From Bremerella sp. P1 (GTDB taxonomy: Bacteria; Planctomycetota; Planctomycetia; Pirellulales; Pirellulaceae), in assembly GCF_028748185.1 (NCBI RefSeq), contig NZ_CP118164.1, forward strand, positions 558,001 through 622,000: a DNA stretch of 64,000 bases. Reading direction: 5' to 3'. Below the pieces are notes generated by a model. It searched no databases. It was not told the DNA's origin and saw nothing but the letters and a program-made list of their open reading frames with translations. Shown here piece by piece: positions 18,214-27,190 of the stretch. The number at the start of each line of letters is the position of its first letter. Position 1 is the stretch's first letter. The position numbers and the translations under genes are program-made.

Positions 18214-19305
18214 ATGCTGATGCGTTTGCACACCATTTTACCGCTTGCCACCCTTGTTTCGATCTTCACTACTATCTCACTAGTACATGCCCAAGAGCAG
18301 GCCGACACCCCATCGGTCGAATCCGGATACCTTGCCAACGTCCGCCAGGTTACCTCCGGCATGGTTAAGGCCGGGGAAGGATACTTCTCGCCCGATGGCG
18401 AGCGAATCGTCTACCAGGCCGTTCCTCCCCAGTACCCGTTCTATCAAATCTATACCCAGCCCCTGGCCGGCGGCGAGCCAGAACTGGTCAGCACTGGTCG
18501 TGGTCGCACGACGTGCGCTTACTTCACGGTCGACGGCAAGAACATCCTGTTCGCCAGCAGCCATAGCGACCCGAACATGAAGCAGACCGAAGACGAAGAA
18601 GTCGCCAAGCAGGAAGAAGAACGTCGCACGGGACAGCGTCGTCGGTACTCGTGGGACTTTGATCCTTACACCGACATCTACCTCAAAGATATGAAGTCGG
18701 GCAAGCTTACCCGTCTGACGACCGCCAAAGGCTACGACGCCGAAGGGGCCTTCTCGTACGACGGCAAGAAGATTGCCTTCTGCAGCGACCGCGACGGCGA
18801 CCCCGACCTGTACATCATGGATGCCGACGGCGCGAACCTGAAGCAGTTGACCAACGCCAAAGGATACGACGGGGGACCGTTTATCTCGCCCAACGGCAAA
18901 TGGATTGTCTTTCGCAGCGATCGCAAGCAAGAAGGCTTCCTGCAGATTTACGTGATTTCGGTCGATGGCGAAAAAGAGTTTCAGCTGACCGATAACGTCG
19001 GGGTGAACTGGGCTCCCTATTGGCATCCGACCAAGCCGTATATCATTTGGGCCGGTGCCGATCACTCGAAGCCAGGGCGTCCTAACTACGACCTGTGGCT
19101 GATGAAGTACGAAGAAACGGACGACGCCATCAAGCCGGGTCCGATCTGGCGTATCACCGACAGCCCAGCGGCCGACGTGCTGCCTGTCTTTTCGCCTGAT
19201 GGCAAGAAGTTGATGTGGACCAGCACCCGCACCGATGATCACAGCAGCCAGCTCTTCATCGCGGACTTCACGTTCCCGGAAGACAAACCCACGGAAGAAA
19301 AGTAA
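18214..19305 (+). CDS. Exported TolB-like beta-propeller (PD40/WD40-like) protein
   Basis: The start ATG 18214 has GGGAG eight bases upstream and opens the signal peptide MLMRLHTILPLATLVSIFTT, cleaved near VHAQ. The 363-residue product carries at least five PD40 blades with the pattern F/YSPDGxxIxF: GYFSPDGERIVYQA, YFTVDGKNILFASS, FSYDGKKIAFCSDRDGD, ISPNGKWIVFRSDR and FSPDGKKLMWTSTR. Such propellers, as in TolB, bind other proteins or peptides in the periplasm. An acidic/basic insertion (KQTEDEEVAKQEEERRTGQR) lies between blades two and three. The Nudix gene follows by 8 bp, suggesting an operon without an obvious functional link. Confidence 0.86.
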   Translation: MLMRLHTILPLATLVSIFTTISLVHAQEQADTPSVESGYLANVRQVTSGMVKAGEGYFSPDGERIVYQAVPPQYPFYQIYTQPLAGGEPELVSTGRGRTTCAYFTVDGKNILFASSHSDPNMKQTEDEEVAKQEEERRTGQRRRYSWDFDPYTDIYLKDMKSGKLTRLTTAKGYDAEGAFSYDGKKIAFCSDRDGDPDLYIMDADGANLKQLTNAKGYDGGPFISPNGKWIVFRSDRKQEGFLQIYVISVDGEKEFQLTDNVGVNWAPYWHPTKPYIIWAGADHSKPGRPNYDLWLMKYEETDDAIKPGPIWRITDSPAADVLPVFSPDGKKLMWTSTRTDDHSSQLFIADFTFPEDKPTEEK

Positions 19306-19313
19306 CGAGCAAC

Positions 19314-19757
19314 ATGACGGATCAATCCATGCCGCAGACCAAGGCCTGCGGCTTTCTGATTGTCAAAGGGAACCCGATCGAGTCGTTTCTGTTGATGAAG
19401 CACCCCAAGCGTTGGGACCTGCCCAAGGGGCACGTCGACGAGGGGGAAACGGAAATGGAGTGCGCCCTGCGGGAATTGGAAGAAGAGACCGGCATTACGG
19501 CCCAGGACATCACGGTCGATCCAGACTTCCGGTACGAGCTGCAATATGTGGTCAACTACAAACGGAAGTTTGGCGGCGTCGATGCCTTGAAGACTGTTGT
19601 CTATTTTCTGGCGCGACTCGAGAACGAGGTCGAACTCAAACTCACCGAGCACGGCGACGCCCAGTGGTTTGATTGGGATCCGCCCCACATCATTCAAGAG
19701 CAAACCATCGACGGACTCTTGGCGGCGGTGGCCCAGCATGTGGGTGACGAATCTTAG
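19314..19757 (+). CDS. Nudix hydrolase, Ap4A hydrolase-like
   Basis: The 147-residue product contains a full Nudix box starting at GHVDEGE, continuing through seven residues to RELEEETGI (about residues 38-60), with the metal-binding Glu residues in place. LPKGHVDEGET just before it, and KTVVYFLARL before the C-terminal part, resemble bis(5'-nucleosyl)-tetraphosphatases, so removal of Ap4A is the best guess. The start ATG is 8 bp downstream of the propeller gene. An alternative Met lies five codons in (MPQTKACGFLIV), which fits family N-termini well. Confidence 0.9.
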   Translation: MTDQSMPQTKACGFLIVKGNPIESFLLMKHPKRWDLPKGHVDEGETEMECALRELEEETGITAQDITVDPDFRYELQYVVNYKRKFGGVDALKTVVYFLARLENEVELKLTEHGDAQWFDWDPPHIIQEQTIDGLLAAVAQHVGDES

Positions 19758-19766
19758 TTCACCCTC

Positions 19767-19924
19767 CTAAGGGCCGGAGGCCCGACCGAATGTAGCCAGG
19801 GGCGCGAGCCCCTGGTATCAGCGAACAGAAAAGAAGAAAGCCCTGGAAGGGCTAACTTTTTTCGCATTTCATAACCAGGGGTTATTACCCCTGGTTACAT
19901 TCGACAGGCCTTCTAGGCCTTAAG
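19767..19924. repeat. Large inverted repeat with nested hairpins
   Basis: Two arms of about 50 bp face each other (19767-19817 and 19873-19924). The shared features are a GGCC-rich palindrome at the outer end, the string GAATGTA.CCAGGGG, and an inner small hairpin (CCAGGGGCGCGAGCCCCTGG on the left, CCAGGGGTTATTACCCCTGG on the right). Between the arms lies AGCCCTGGAAGGGCT, another palindrome. It separates the Nudix gene from the convergent transglutaminase gene. The long stem could block transcription from either side. Confidence 0.82.
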
Positions 19925-19953
19925 ATGAATGAATCGAAATCACAAGGGGAACT

Positions 19954-21507
19954 CTACTTCGCCACATCGATCTCGAGCTGACCGATGACCTGCGTTACCG
20001 GCAGGAATGCGGCGAATGCTCCGGAGCCGCTCAGGTCGGTATCGGTTACTTTGATGTACTGGACGCCGATGCCTCCTTTGCCTCGGGTCGCATCCAACGG
20101 CATCCAGCGGTCGCCGATCCAGGCTTCCGTCCACATGTGATAGGCGAAGCCTTTCTTATCGCCGTAGTCGACATACACCAGGCCGAGCGCCCCGCGGGCA
20201 GGAAAGTTCTTCGCACGCAAGAGAGCCATCAGCAAAACAGCGTGCTCCGTGCAATCGCCCGTCTTCCCTTGCGCAACTTCGGCAGCGGAAAGAAATCCCT
20301 GCGAGAAGTTTTTCTCCTCGATCGTATCGTGGACGAACTTTTCCAGGAGGATTGCCTGCTGGGTGGCATCTGCCCCGGGAAAGGCGGTCTTATGCAGCAG
20401 TGCCTGAACGGCCGGATCTTGGAACTGAACCAACGGGCTGGGTGCCAGGTCGGCTTCGGTCGGCTTGCTACTTTTCGGCAATCCGGCAGGCAGGGGAGTC
20501 TCAGGACGGATTCGCCACACTTGCAGCTTGGCAGAATGCCCGTCGCCGGGGGTGACCTTTTGATTACTGGCACTCGCGAAAATCTTGGCCGGGTCGCCTG
20601 ACTTCAGTTTCAACTGATAGGTCAATTCCTTAAAGTCATCCAGACCAGCCTCCGGCATGCCCTCGACCGGGACAATCGTATCGAGTGCCAGATCAAACGA
20701 AACCGTCTTGTTGGGGCTCAGGGCGAACTCTTGGGAGCAGCGGTAGATCTCGAAGTTTTGAACCGGGGAGGTCATCTTCACGATTTCGCCGGCATCATCG
20801 ACCCAGGCCGTCGATTCCAGGGGTGGCTGCCCCTGAATCTCGGTCAGGTACTTCGTTTTCAGAAGAGTGATGGTCGAGCCGTCCAGCATGGTCACGGCTT
20901 CACTTTTCTGTCCCTCAATGGTGTGCTTAGCGATACGATTCATCGTGGGCACAAGGGCCATCACGGAACGCTCTTGGCCCGCTTTAATAGGAGGCTTTTG
21001 AAATAAGCGATACACCGCATGCAGCCCGCCGTAGTCTGGCTGCCAGCCGATTTGGTCGCTTGAGGCCGCTTGATTCTGCCCTCCCTGAGTCGAGATCGAC
21101 AACGTTTTGCCGTCGCTGGAGGTCTGGCCGGTGAACCGCGTCACGGAACCGGCTTGATCGATCTTGGTGGTGAACTGCTTTAATGCACCGTCCTCGGATG
21201 CCAGAAATACGTTCTCGACGGTCATCTTCAGTGGCTGACCAGCCCGTTGGATCTGAAGCTGCTCGACCGTGGTGGTCCGGACGTACTTGGTCTGACCGTG
21301 CGTAAGATGCTCGACCTTCTCCATCGTGTGACCGATTTTCTCGCCCTGAAGAACGATCGCCCCCCAACTTTCCTGCGAGGAATTAATTTTTTCCGAATTC
21401 TGTTTCGGCGGCTGGGGCGCAGATGGGTCCGGACAACCGGTACATCCGATACAGATCAGCCCAAACGAAATCATCCATGCAATGCGTTGATTGGGGCGTG
21501 GCATCAT
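19954..21507 (-). CDS. Lipoprotein with transglutaminase-like (papain fold) domain
   Basis: The 517-residue product is taken from ATG 21507; a TTG eight codons upstream is possible. The N-terminus has a hydrophobic segment and a Cys-rich lipobox region (ISFGLICIGCTGC), so it is probably a membrane-anchored lipoprotein. The C-terminal third is a transglutaminase-core domain: the nucleophile in GDCTEHAVLLMALLR (about residue 419), His in FAYHMWTEAW (about 456) and Asp in LDATRGKGG (about 469) form the Cys-His-Asp triad. The first 300 residues are beta-rich and unassigned. A protease, amidase or cross-linking role in the cell envelope is possible; the substrate is unknown. Confidence 0.87.
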   Translation of the reverse strand: MMPRPNQRIAWMISFGLICIGCTGCPDPSAPQPPKQNSEKINSSQESWGAIVLQGEKIGHTMEKVEHLTHGQTKYVRTTTVEQLQIQRAGQPLKMTVENVFLASEDGALKQFTTKIDQAGSVTRFTGQTSSDGKTLSISTQGGQNQAASSDQIGWQPDYGGLHAVYRLFQKPPIKAGQERSVMALVPTMNRIAKHTIEGQKSEAVTMLDGSTITLLKTKYLTEIQGQPPLESTAWVDDAGEIVKMTSPVQNFEIYRCSQEFALSPNKTVSFDLALDTIVPVEGMPEAGLDDFKELTYQLKLKSGDPAKIFASASNQKVTPGDGHSAKLQVWRIRPETPLPAGLPKSSKPTEADLAPSPLVQFQDPAVQALLHKTAFPGADATQQAILLEKFVHDTIEEKNFSQGFLSAAEVAQGKTGDCTEHAVLLMALLRAKNFPARGALGLVYVDYGDKKGFAYHMWTEAWIGDRWMPLDATRGKGGIGVQYIKVTDTDLSGSGAFAAFLPVTQVIGQLEIDVAK

Positions 21508-21984
21508 GCAGGCGGGGAGAAAAGCTTCCAAAAGGGGACATCGAGACTACCGGGAAGTATACCAAACACCACATGCGTTTCGCCAAGGAATCATCTCGAA
21601 AGCAATTCACACCATCCGAGCCCATGCGGCGACGTATTTGGGACGGTCGTAACGATCAAGGCAAGGATCGACCACCGGCATAGGTTGCGATTGGGCGCCG
21701 CGAGCGCCAAGGAAATTGATTTGTTTGATTTCAAAGATTGTCACCTAAGCCTCGAAAGTGGCCCGTTTTACGGTGCTATGTTCTCGGTAGATTCGCGTGA
21801 AACACCGCTGGTCGTGCCTCGCTAAGCAGGCCCAATCAGCGGACGCCCTTTGCGGGAAACACATCCCCAAGAAAAGGCGTCACACGACCAGAATCCAACC
21901 TAGGATTTGAAAAGAACCAGAGAACAACTCGGGCGAGACACTCAAGCGTCTTCACCGAGCAAGATCACCGGAGCAGAGGCACTC
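21508..21984. other. Intergenic region between divergent genes
   Basis: This 477-bp gap contains no gene that I can support; the open frames in it are short and overlap each other. It should hold promoters for the transglutaminase lipoprotein (leftward) and the 230-residue unknown (rightward). A possible upstream extension of the rightward frame from 21907 lacks a ribosome-binding site. No repeat or hairpin of note was found. Confidence 0.4.
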
Positions 21985-22677
21985 ATGGGCTTCTTGAAGA
22001 ATTTTTTCAAAAGTGTTTTCCACGAGAACGAAATGGGCCATATCGCCAATAGTTTCGAACAACTCTCGGAAGAGCAATTAGAAGCACACCTGGACGTTGG
22101 AAGCTACAACGGCTTTGAATTAACCGATGCGGTTCGCCCGTCGTTTGATTTGAAGGTGGTTCCTACGCAAGGCTTCCGCCGAGAAACGTACCGCGACGAA
22201 CAAACTGGCAGCACGGTTCCTGTCCTGATGGGAAGTGCCACGCGGTCAAACCTATTCGATACATTCATGGATCTGCTGGATCCGCTGGGAACCGAAGTCG
22301 ATGTCGTCCTCGAATCGAGTCATCACGCCGATGGCCGACCTGGCGGCGACATGTACCGCGAACATATCGATCTTCCCGTTCTCAAGAGCATTCTTTGGGA
22401 CTACGAAGATCTGCTGCTGAACGACGGTTGCACGGGGATCGCTGTTTTGAATCCCCACCAGCCGCTGGAAGTTCAGTTCGACGAGCACAAACTGCTGATC
22501 GTCTACGGCAACGAGTTGAAGCACTTTGAACAGGCCTTCATCGACCGAGACGTTTACCCCAGCCCCGAGATGAAGTTCATCACGGAAGCCGAGCACGTCC
22601 ACTCCTCGTCGCAGCAATACCAGCAGCAGTTCGAGGAACTTCGGATGCGATTGGGTATGGACGAGAACTACGGTTAA
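21985..22677 (+). CDS. Protein of unknown function (230 aa)
   Basis: The start ATG 21985 is preceded by AGAGG at 21975-21979; the frame continues upstream to 21907 without support. The 230-residue cytoplasmic protein begins MGFLKNFFKSVFHENEMG, has a mixed alpha/beta core (TEVDVVLESSHHADG, DGCTGIAVLNPHQPLEVQFD, HKLLIVYGNELKHFEQ) and ends in a Gln-rich helix (SSSQQYQQQFEELRMRLG). The core looks like a complete globular domain, but no family is recognised. A strong hairpin follows the stop. Confidence 0.72.
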   Translation: MGFLKNFFKSVFHENEMGHIANSFEQLSEEQLEAHLDVGSYNGFELTDAVRPSFDLKVVPTQGFRRETYRDEQTGSTVPVLMGSATRSNLFDTFMDLLDPLGTEVDVVLESSHHADGRPGGDMYREHIDLPVLKSILWDYEDLLLNDGCTGIAVLNPHQPLEVQFDEHKLLIVYGNELKHFEQAFIDRDVYPSPEMKFITEAEHVHSSSQQYQQQFEELRMRLGMDENYG

Positions 22678-22705
22678 GCGTCCTTGCCAAAAACCACCAG
22701 AAAAC

Positions 22706-22743
22706 GCACCTCAGGCCGTGATGTATGTCACGGCCTGAGGTGC
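22706..22743 (+). terminator. Strong hairpin after the 230-aa unknown
   Basis: GCACCTCAGGCCGTGA (22706-22721) pairs perfectly with TCACGGCCTGAGGTGC (22728-22743) around a six-base loop. The 16-bp GC-rich stem is followed by CTTCTTGCC, only weakly T-rich. It lies 29 bp after the stop, so a terminator role is likely, perhaps helped by Rho. Confidence 0.75.
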
Positions 22744-22843
22744 TTCTTGCCTGCATGCTAGCAAGTCGGTGATTTGACCTTGCTGTCGTCAGGTCGATTC
22801 GTCAAACTCTCGCTCCCTCTATTTAGTCGACAGGAGCGCAACC

Positions 22844-23488
22844 TTGGCGAGGTGGATACCTCTAATTTGCTCGCTGCTTTTAGGCAGTATTGGCTGTAGC
22901 AGTTTCGTACCGATGCTGCATCACGCTGGGCATGCGCCGGAGGCCCCGGTCGATAATCCCCACTTTGTCCCCATCCGTGATCATGAACTGATGTGGGAAC
23001 AGATTGTCGATGCGGTCGATACCCACTTCAAAATTCGTACCGAACAACGCGTCCGCGTCGTTGCCGGACAACTCACCGAAGGCCGCCTGGAAACCTATCC
23101 GCGAATCGGCAGCACCATGCTCGAACCGTGGCATACCGATTCCACTCGTGGCTACGAAAAACTGGAGAGCACCCTGCAAACGATCCGCCGCCGCTGCATC
23201 GTGCGCGTCACGCCAGAGCAGGGGGGCTACTTCATCGGGGTCGAAGTTCACAAAGAGATGGAAGACGTCACCGGACCTTCCAACACCCAAATGGCCCTGG
23301 ATGGCGTTCGCTTCGACGGCACGCTACGTAGCCAGGAGTCGACCAGCGAACTGGGACCTCAAACCGACGGTTGGATTCCCCTTTGCCGCGATGTCCTACT
23401 CGAACAGCGTATCCTGCAAGACATTCTCGCGCGGCTCAATGGCATTGAATCGGAACGGCCTAGAACGCCGTTCACGATTCATCAGTAG
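22844..23488 (+). CDS. Lipoprotein of unknown function, TTG start
   Basis: The gene starts at TTG 22844 with AGGAG seven bases upstream. The 214-residue product has a short signal and lipobox (ICSLLLGSIGC), so it should be anchored at a membrane. The mature part contains HELMWEQIVDAVDTHFKI, a segment ETYPRIGSTMLEPWHTDS and RRRCIVRVTPEQGGYFIGVE, which looks like an alternating alpha/beta fold of the type seen in small periplasmic planctomycete lipoproteins. No enzyme motif is present. It is convergent with the aminotransferase, the stops being 2 bp apart. Confidence 0.74.
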   Translation: MARWIPLICSLLLGSIGCSSFVPMLHHAGHAPEAPVDNPHFVPIRDHELMWEQIVDAVDTHFKIRTEQRVRVVAGQLTEGRLETYPRIGSTMLEPWHTDSTRGYEKLESTLQTIRRRCIVRVTPEQGGYFIGVEVHKEMEDVTGPSNTQMALDGVRFDGTLRSQESTSELGPQTDGWIPLCRDVLLEQRILQDILARLNGIESERPRTPFTIHQ

Positions 23489-23490
23489 TT

Positions 23491-24609
23491 TTAACTGCCG
23501 CCTTCTTTGGCCAGCTTTCGCAGCACTTCGATTCCGCGATCGATTGTTTCGTTGGTCGCTGCGTACGAAATACGGAAGTGTGTGTTCTGGTTGCTAAAGA
23601 TATTGCCGGGGATGATCAACAGGTTATTCTCGATCGCCTTGGTAACGAACTCGGTACCGGTTCCCCAGGGGGCTTTCGGGAAGACGTAGAACGCACCGCC
23701 TGGCTTCGAGATCTCGTACAGATCCGAGATGCCGTCAATCAATCGATCACGCTTCTTACCGTAGTCTGCGACGTGCGAGGACATATCGACTTCCATCGCG
23801 GCTGCACCGGCCCATTGGACCGGTTGCGGAGCACACACGAACGTGTACTGCTGCAGCTTGATCATCGTATCGATGACCGCCGACGGTCCATGCACAAAAC
23901 CCAAACGCCAGCCCGTCATGCCGTAGCTCTTGGAGAACCCATCGATCACGATCGTGTTCTCGTTGTAGGTCGCCGGCGAGCAGAAGCTGTCGTCGTACGT
24001 GAACACGCGATAGATCTCATCCGAGACGATCGCAATATTCTTTTCCTGGGCCAGTTTCGATACGGCCTCGACGACTTCCTTTTTGGCGACCACACCGGTC
24101 GGATTGGCCGGGCTATTGAGCAGGATCAGCTTCGTCTTGTCGGTGATCGCATCGGCCACCTTCTGGACGTCGATCTGGAAGTCGGGGTAGGTGCTCAGCA
24201 CCACCGGCACGCCACCCACCAGCTTGACCAGTGAGGTGTACATAACGAAGTAGGGATCGAAGATGATCACCTCGTCGCCTGGGTTGACCATGGCCAGCAT
24301 CGATAGAACGAGCCCGCCACTGGTGCCTGAGGAAACGAAAACCTTGCGGTCCTCGTGACCATATTCGTCGTTGATCTGGGCCTGCAGCTTTTCCCGCAGA
24401 ATGGGCATGCCCTGGGTCAGAGCATAGCCGTTCTTGCCTCCTTGGATCGCATCGATCGCCGCGTCCTTGACCTCTTGCGGAACGTCAAAGTCCGGCTGAC
24501 CGATCGAAAGATTGATCGGATCGGTCATGTTCGCCGCAAGATCAAAGACCTTACGGATTCCGCTCGAGTCGAAAGAAGCTGTACGTTCGGCAATCCAGGG
24601 ATGGGTCAT
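23491..24609 (-). CDS. Class I/II PLP-dependent aminotransferase (aspartate aminotransferase-like)
   Basis: The 372-residue product is a fold-type I aminotransferase. The PLP lysine is in DGFSKSYGMTGWRLGF (about residue 227), the Asn/Asp pair in LNSPANPTGVV and IVSDEIYRVF, and the substrate-carboxylate Arg in FRISYAAT near the C-terminus. The N-terminal LSIGQPDFDVPQEVK and FVSSGTSGGLVLSMLAM are typical of the AspC/PatA subgroup. It transfers amino groups between an amino acid and a 2-oxo acid; the exact substrate cannot be read from sequence. No operon partner is evident; RNase R lies 96 bp upstream on the same strand. Confidence 0.92.
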   Translation of the reverse strand: MTHPWIAERTASFDSSGIRKVFDLAANMTDPINLSIGQPDFDVPQEVKDAAIDAIQGGKNGYALTQGMPILREKLQAQINDEYGHEDRKVFVSSGTSGGLVLSMLAMVNPGDEVIIFDPYFVMYTSLVKLVGGVPVVLSTYPDFQIDVQKVADAITDKTKLILLNSPANPTGVVAKKEVVEAVSKLAQEKNIAIVSDEIYRVFTYDDSFCSPATYNENTIVIDGFSKSYGMTGWRLGFVHGPSAVIDTMIKLQQYTFVCAPQPVQWAGAAAMEVDMSSHVADYGKKRDRLIDGISDLYEISKPGGAFYVFPKAPWGTGTEFVTKAIENNLLIIPGNIFSNQNTHFRISYAATNETIDRGIEVLRKLAKEGGS

Positions 24610-24705
24610 GGAATGGATCGATCATCTAGTTGGGGAAAATCAAACGAATACCGACCCGCAAGTATTACCGACCAGGGGAAAACCCACAAGAACCGCCTGG
24701 AATCG

Positions 24706-27060
24706 CTACCGTCCCCGTCGTTTCGAGCGTTTATCCTTCTTCGGGCGAGACGGCGAAGTCCCTTGCTTCGACTTATGACCATCCCGGCCACCCTTCTTGG
24801 GACGGCTTGATTGGGCCGAGAACTTCATGCTCGAGCTCTGCACCTTCGGCTTGTACTTACTGCCGCCAGACCGGCCCCCGCCCAGCGACTTGGCCGGTTG
24901 CTTGGAGCTTTGCTCGCCCGTCTTTTCGATGAACTGGTAGTCGAGTTCGCGTCGATCGAGGTCGACCCGGGCGATCCGCACCGTCAGGACATCGCCCAGT
25001 CGGAACGAATTCCCTTCGTGATGTCCCACCAAGCTATGGGTGGTCTGATCGTAACGGTAGAAGTCATCGTTGAGCGAATCGATCCGGACCAGACCGTCGG
25101 CCGGGACATCCAAGGCCTGGACGAAGAGCCCAAACGATTCGACCCCAGTCACCACGGCATCGACTTCTTCACCGATGCGGGTGCTCATGTAGGTGAGCAG
25201 TTTGATTTTGACCAGTTCCCGCTCGGCATCGGCGGCCCGTTGCTCGCGTTCGCTGCAGTGCTCTCCTTCGAGCTGCATCTGGCCGAAGTCTTGCGGCGGC
25301 CGGACGCCATGCTCGATCAAGTCGAACATGCGATGGATCGTCAGGTCAGGGTAGCGGCGAATCGGCGAGGTGAAGTGGCAATAGTGCTCACTCGCCAAGG
25401 CGTAGTGACCGATCTCGTCAGGACTGTACACCGCCTTCTGCATGCTTCGCAGCACGGCATAGTTGACCGCGGCTTGCTCTGGCTTTCCTTTGACTTCGTT
25501 CAAGACTCGGATGATCTCGAACCGGCTTTCCAGGCTATCGCACTCAATGCCCAGATCGCGGACGAACTCGGTCAGGTCGGCTAGTTTCTTCGGGTCAGGC
25601 GAAGCATGGGCACGACGCAGGAAGAACAAATCACGGTCGAACAGCGCCTCGGCCACCGCTTCATTGGCCGCCAGCATGAACTCTTCGATGATCTGATGGC
25701 TCTCGGTGTTTTCGACCGTGTGCGCGCCGATCACTTCGCCATCTTTGTTGATGTCGAGCTTCAATTCCGGCATGCTCAGTTCCATGCTGCCACGAGCGAA
25801 TCGACGCTTGCGGAGCATCATCGCGAGTTCGTGCATACGGCCGAGCAAGCCGAAGACTTCCGGCGTCAGCTTTTCCTTCCACGGCTCGCGATCGGCCAGA
25901 TACTCGTCCACTTCTTCATAGGCGAAGCGGCGTTTGCTGAGGATTGCTCCCTTGCAAACTTCACAGTTCACGCGGGCACCTTCCGGAGTGAACTCGATGA
26001 TCGCCGTTCGCGTGTACCGCACCTTGTCCGGTTGCAAGCTGGCCAGGTTGTTGCTGATCGTTTCCGGCAACATCGGAATGACTTTGTCCGGCAAGTAGAC
26101 ACTGGTCGCACGGTCACGGGCTTCGACATCCAACGCACTTCCTTCGGGAACGAAGTGCGAAACGTCGGCGATATGCACACCGAGGATCCAGTGACCGTTG
26201 TCGAGCCGTTCTAAACTGATCGCGTCGTCGAAGTCGCGGGCATCGATCGGATCGATCGTGATGACCGTGTCCGGGGTGAAGTCTCGCCGACCTTCGGGGA
26301 TCGACTCGTCAAACAACTCGGCTTGTTCGCGGGCAACGTCCAACGCTGCTTCGGGGAACTCGCGTGGCAGATCGTATTCGACGATGATCGACATCAAGTC
26401 GACGCCGGGTTCGCCACGCTTGCCCAGCACTTCCACGAGGACCGCTTCGCCATCATGGGCATGCGAAGGAAAGCGGACCATTTCGATCACGACTTTGTCT
26501 TCCGGCTGGGCATTCTTCGCGCCGGGATCTCCTACCGGGATCGGCTCGGCGAAGATGCGTCCATCGACCTGTACCAGGGCCATGCCATGGGTCTCGTAGT
26601 ACGTTCCCACGAAACGATGCGTTTCGCGTTCGACCACCTCGACGACTTCGCCGCACAGGCGTTGGTCGCCGCCAGGACCCCGTCCCAGGTAAGTACGAAT
26701 GAGCACCAGGTCGCCGGTGGCGGCATCCATTCCTCGCCGCGGCGGGACAAAGATATCGGCTTCGCGACCTTTGGAGGGAGCAACACCTTGCGGGCGGACG
26801 AATCCAAATCCTTTGGCGTTGCGTTGATAACGGCCAACAATCCGCTTGTCGCCATCTTCAGCCGAGGGCTTTTTGACCAGATGATTAGCTCCGTAGCGAA
26901 CCAATCCTTTCCGAATGAGCCGCTTCAGGGCTCGTTTGAAGGGCTTCCGATCATCCTCGGTTAGGCCCAACTTTTTGGCGATGACTTTTGGTTTGACCGG
27001 TTGGTAGTTCGGTCCGTTTACGTGATGAAGTAACTTTGCTTCGATTTCTTCTATTTCCAT
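24706..27060 (-). CDS. rnr: Ribonuclease R
   Basis: The 784-residue 3'-5' exoribonuclease degrades structured RNA. Domains in order: N-terminal winged helix (KPKVIAKKLGLTEDDRKPFKRAL), cold-shock OB folds (GRYQRNAKGFGFVRPQ), the RNB catalytic domain with TIDPIDARDFDDAISLERL (the Asp cluster binding Mg, about residues 275-290) and HFTSPIRRYPDLTIHRM, an S1 domain (EEVDAVVTGVESFGLFVQ), and a Lys/Arg/Ser-rich tail of about 60 residues (ending KDKRSKRRGR). The full length and tail argue for RNase R rather than RNase II. The adjacent gene upstream is a glycosyltransferase separated by a hairpin. Confidence 0.95.
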   Translation of the reverse strand: MEIEEIEAKLLHHVNGPNYQPVKPKVIAKKLGLTEDDRKPFKRALKRLIRKGLVRYGANHLVKKPSAEDGDKRIVGRYQRNAKGFGFVRPQGVAPSKGREADIFVPPRRGMDAATGDLVLIRTYLGRGPGGDQRLCGEVVEVVERETHRFVGTYYETHGMALVQVDGRIFAEPIPVGDPGAKNAQPEDKVVIEMVRFPSHAHDGEAVLVEVLGKRGEPGVDLMSIIVEYDLPREFPEAALDVAREQAELFDESIPEGRRDFTPDTVITIDPIDARDFDDAISLERLDNGHWILGVHIADVSHFVPEGSALDVEARDRATSVYLPDKVIPMLPETISNNLASLQPDKVRYTRTAIIEFTPEGARVNCEVCKGAILSKRRFAYEEVDEYLADREPWKEKLTPEVFGLLGRMHELAMMLRKRRFARGSMELSMPELKLDINKDGEVIGAHTVENTESHQIIEEFMLAANEAVAEALFDRDLFFLRRAHASPDPKKLADLTEFVRDLGIECDSLESRFEIIRVLNEVKGKPEQAAVNYAVLRSMQKAVYSPDEIGHYALASEHYCHFTSPIRRYPDLTIHRMFDLIEHGVRPPQDFGQMQLEGEHCSEREQRAADAERELVKIKLLTYMSTRIGEEVDAVVTGVESFGLFVQALDVPADGLVRIDSLNDDFYRYDQTTHSLVGHHEGNSFRLGDVLTVRIARVDLDRRELDYQFIEKTGEQSSKQPAKSLGGGRSGGSKYKPKVQSSSMKFSAQSSRPKKGGRDGHKSKQGTSPSRPKKDKRSKRRGR

Positions 27061-27138
27061 AATCCAAGTTTACGGCTCGCCCTTCAGACGAGCAATCATA
27101 AGAACCGCCCTAGCGGCGATTTAGAGAGAATTGCTTTC

Positions 27139-27190
27139 AAGAGCCTGGGATCCTCTTGGGGCCTGGCAACCATTGCCAGGATGGGCTCTT
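27139..27190. terminator. Nested hairpin at the end of the glycosyltransferase gene
   Basis: The outer arms AAGAGCC (27139-27145) and GGGCTCTT (27183-27190) enclose an inner perfect stem CCTGGCAA (27162-27169) and TTGCCAGG (27173-27180) with a three-base loop. The structure overlaps the stop codon of the leftward glycosyltransferase gene (27189-27191) and lies 79 bp before the RNase R start. There is no T-tract. It may reduce read-through or stabilise the mRNA end. Confidence 0.6.
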
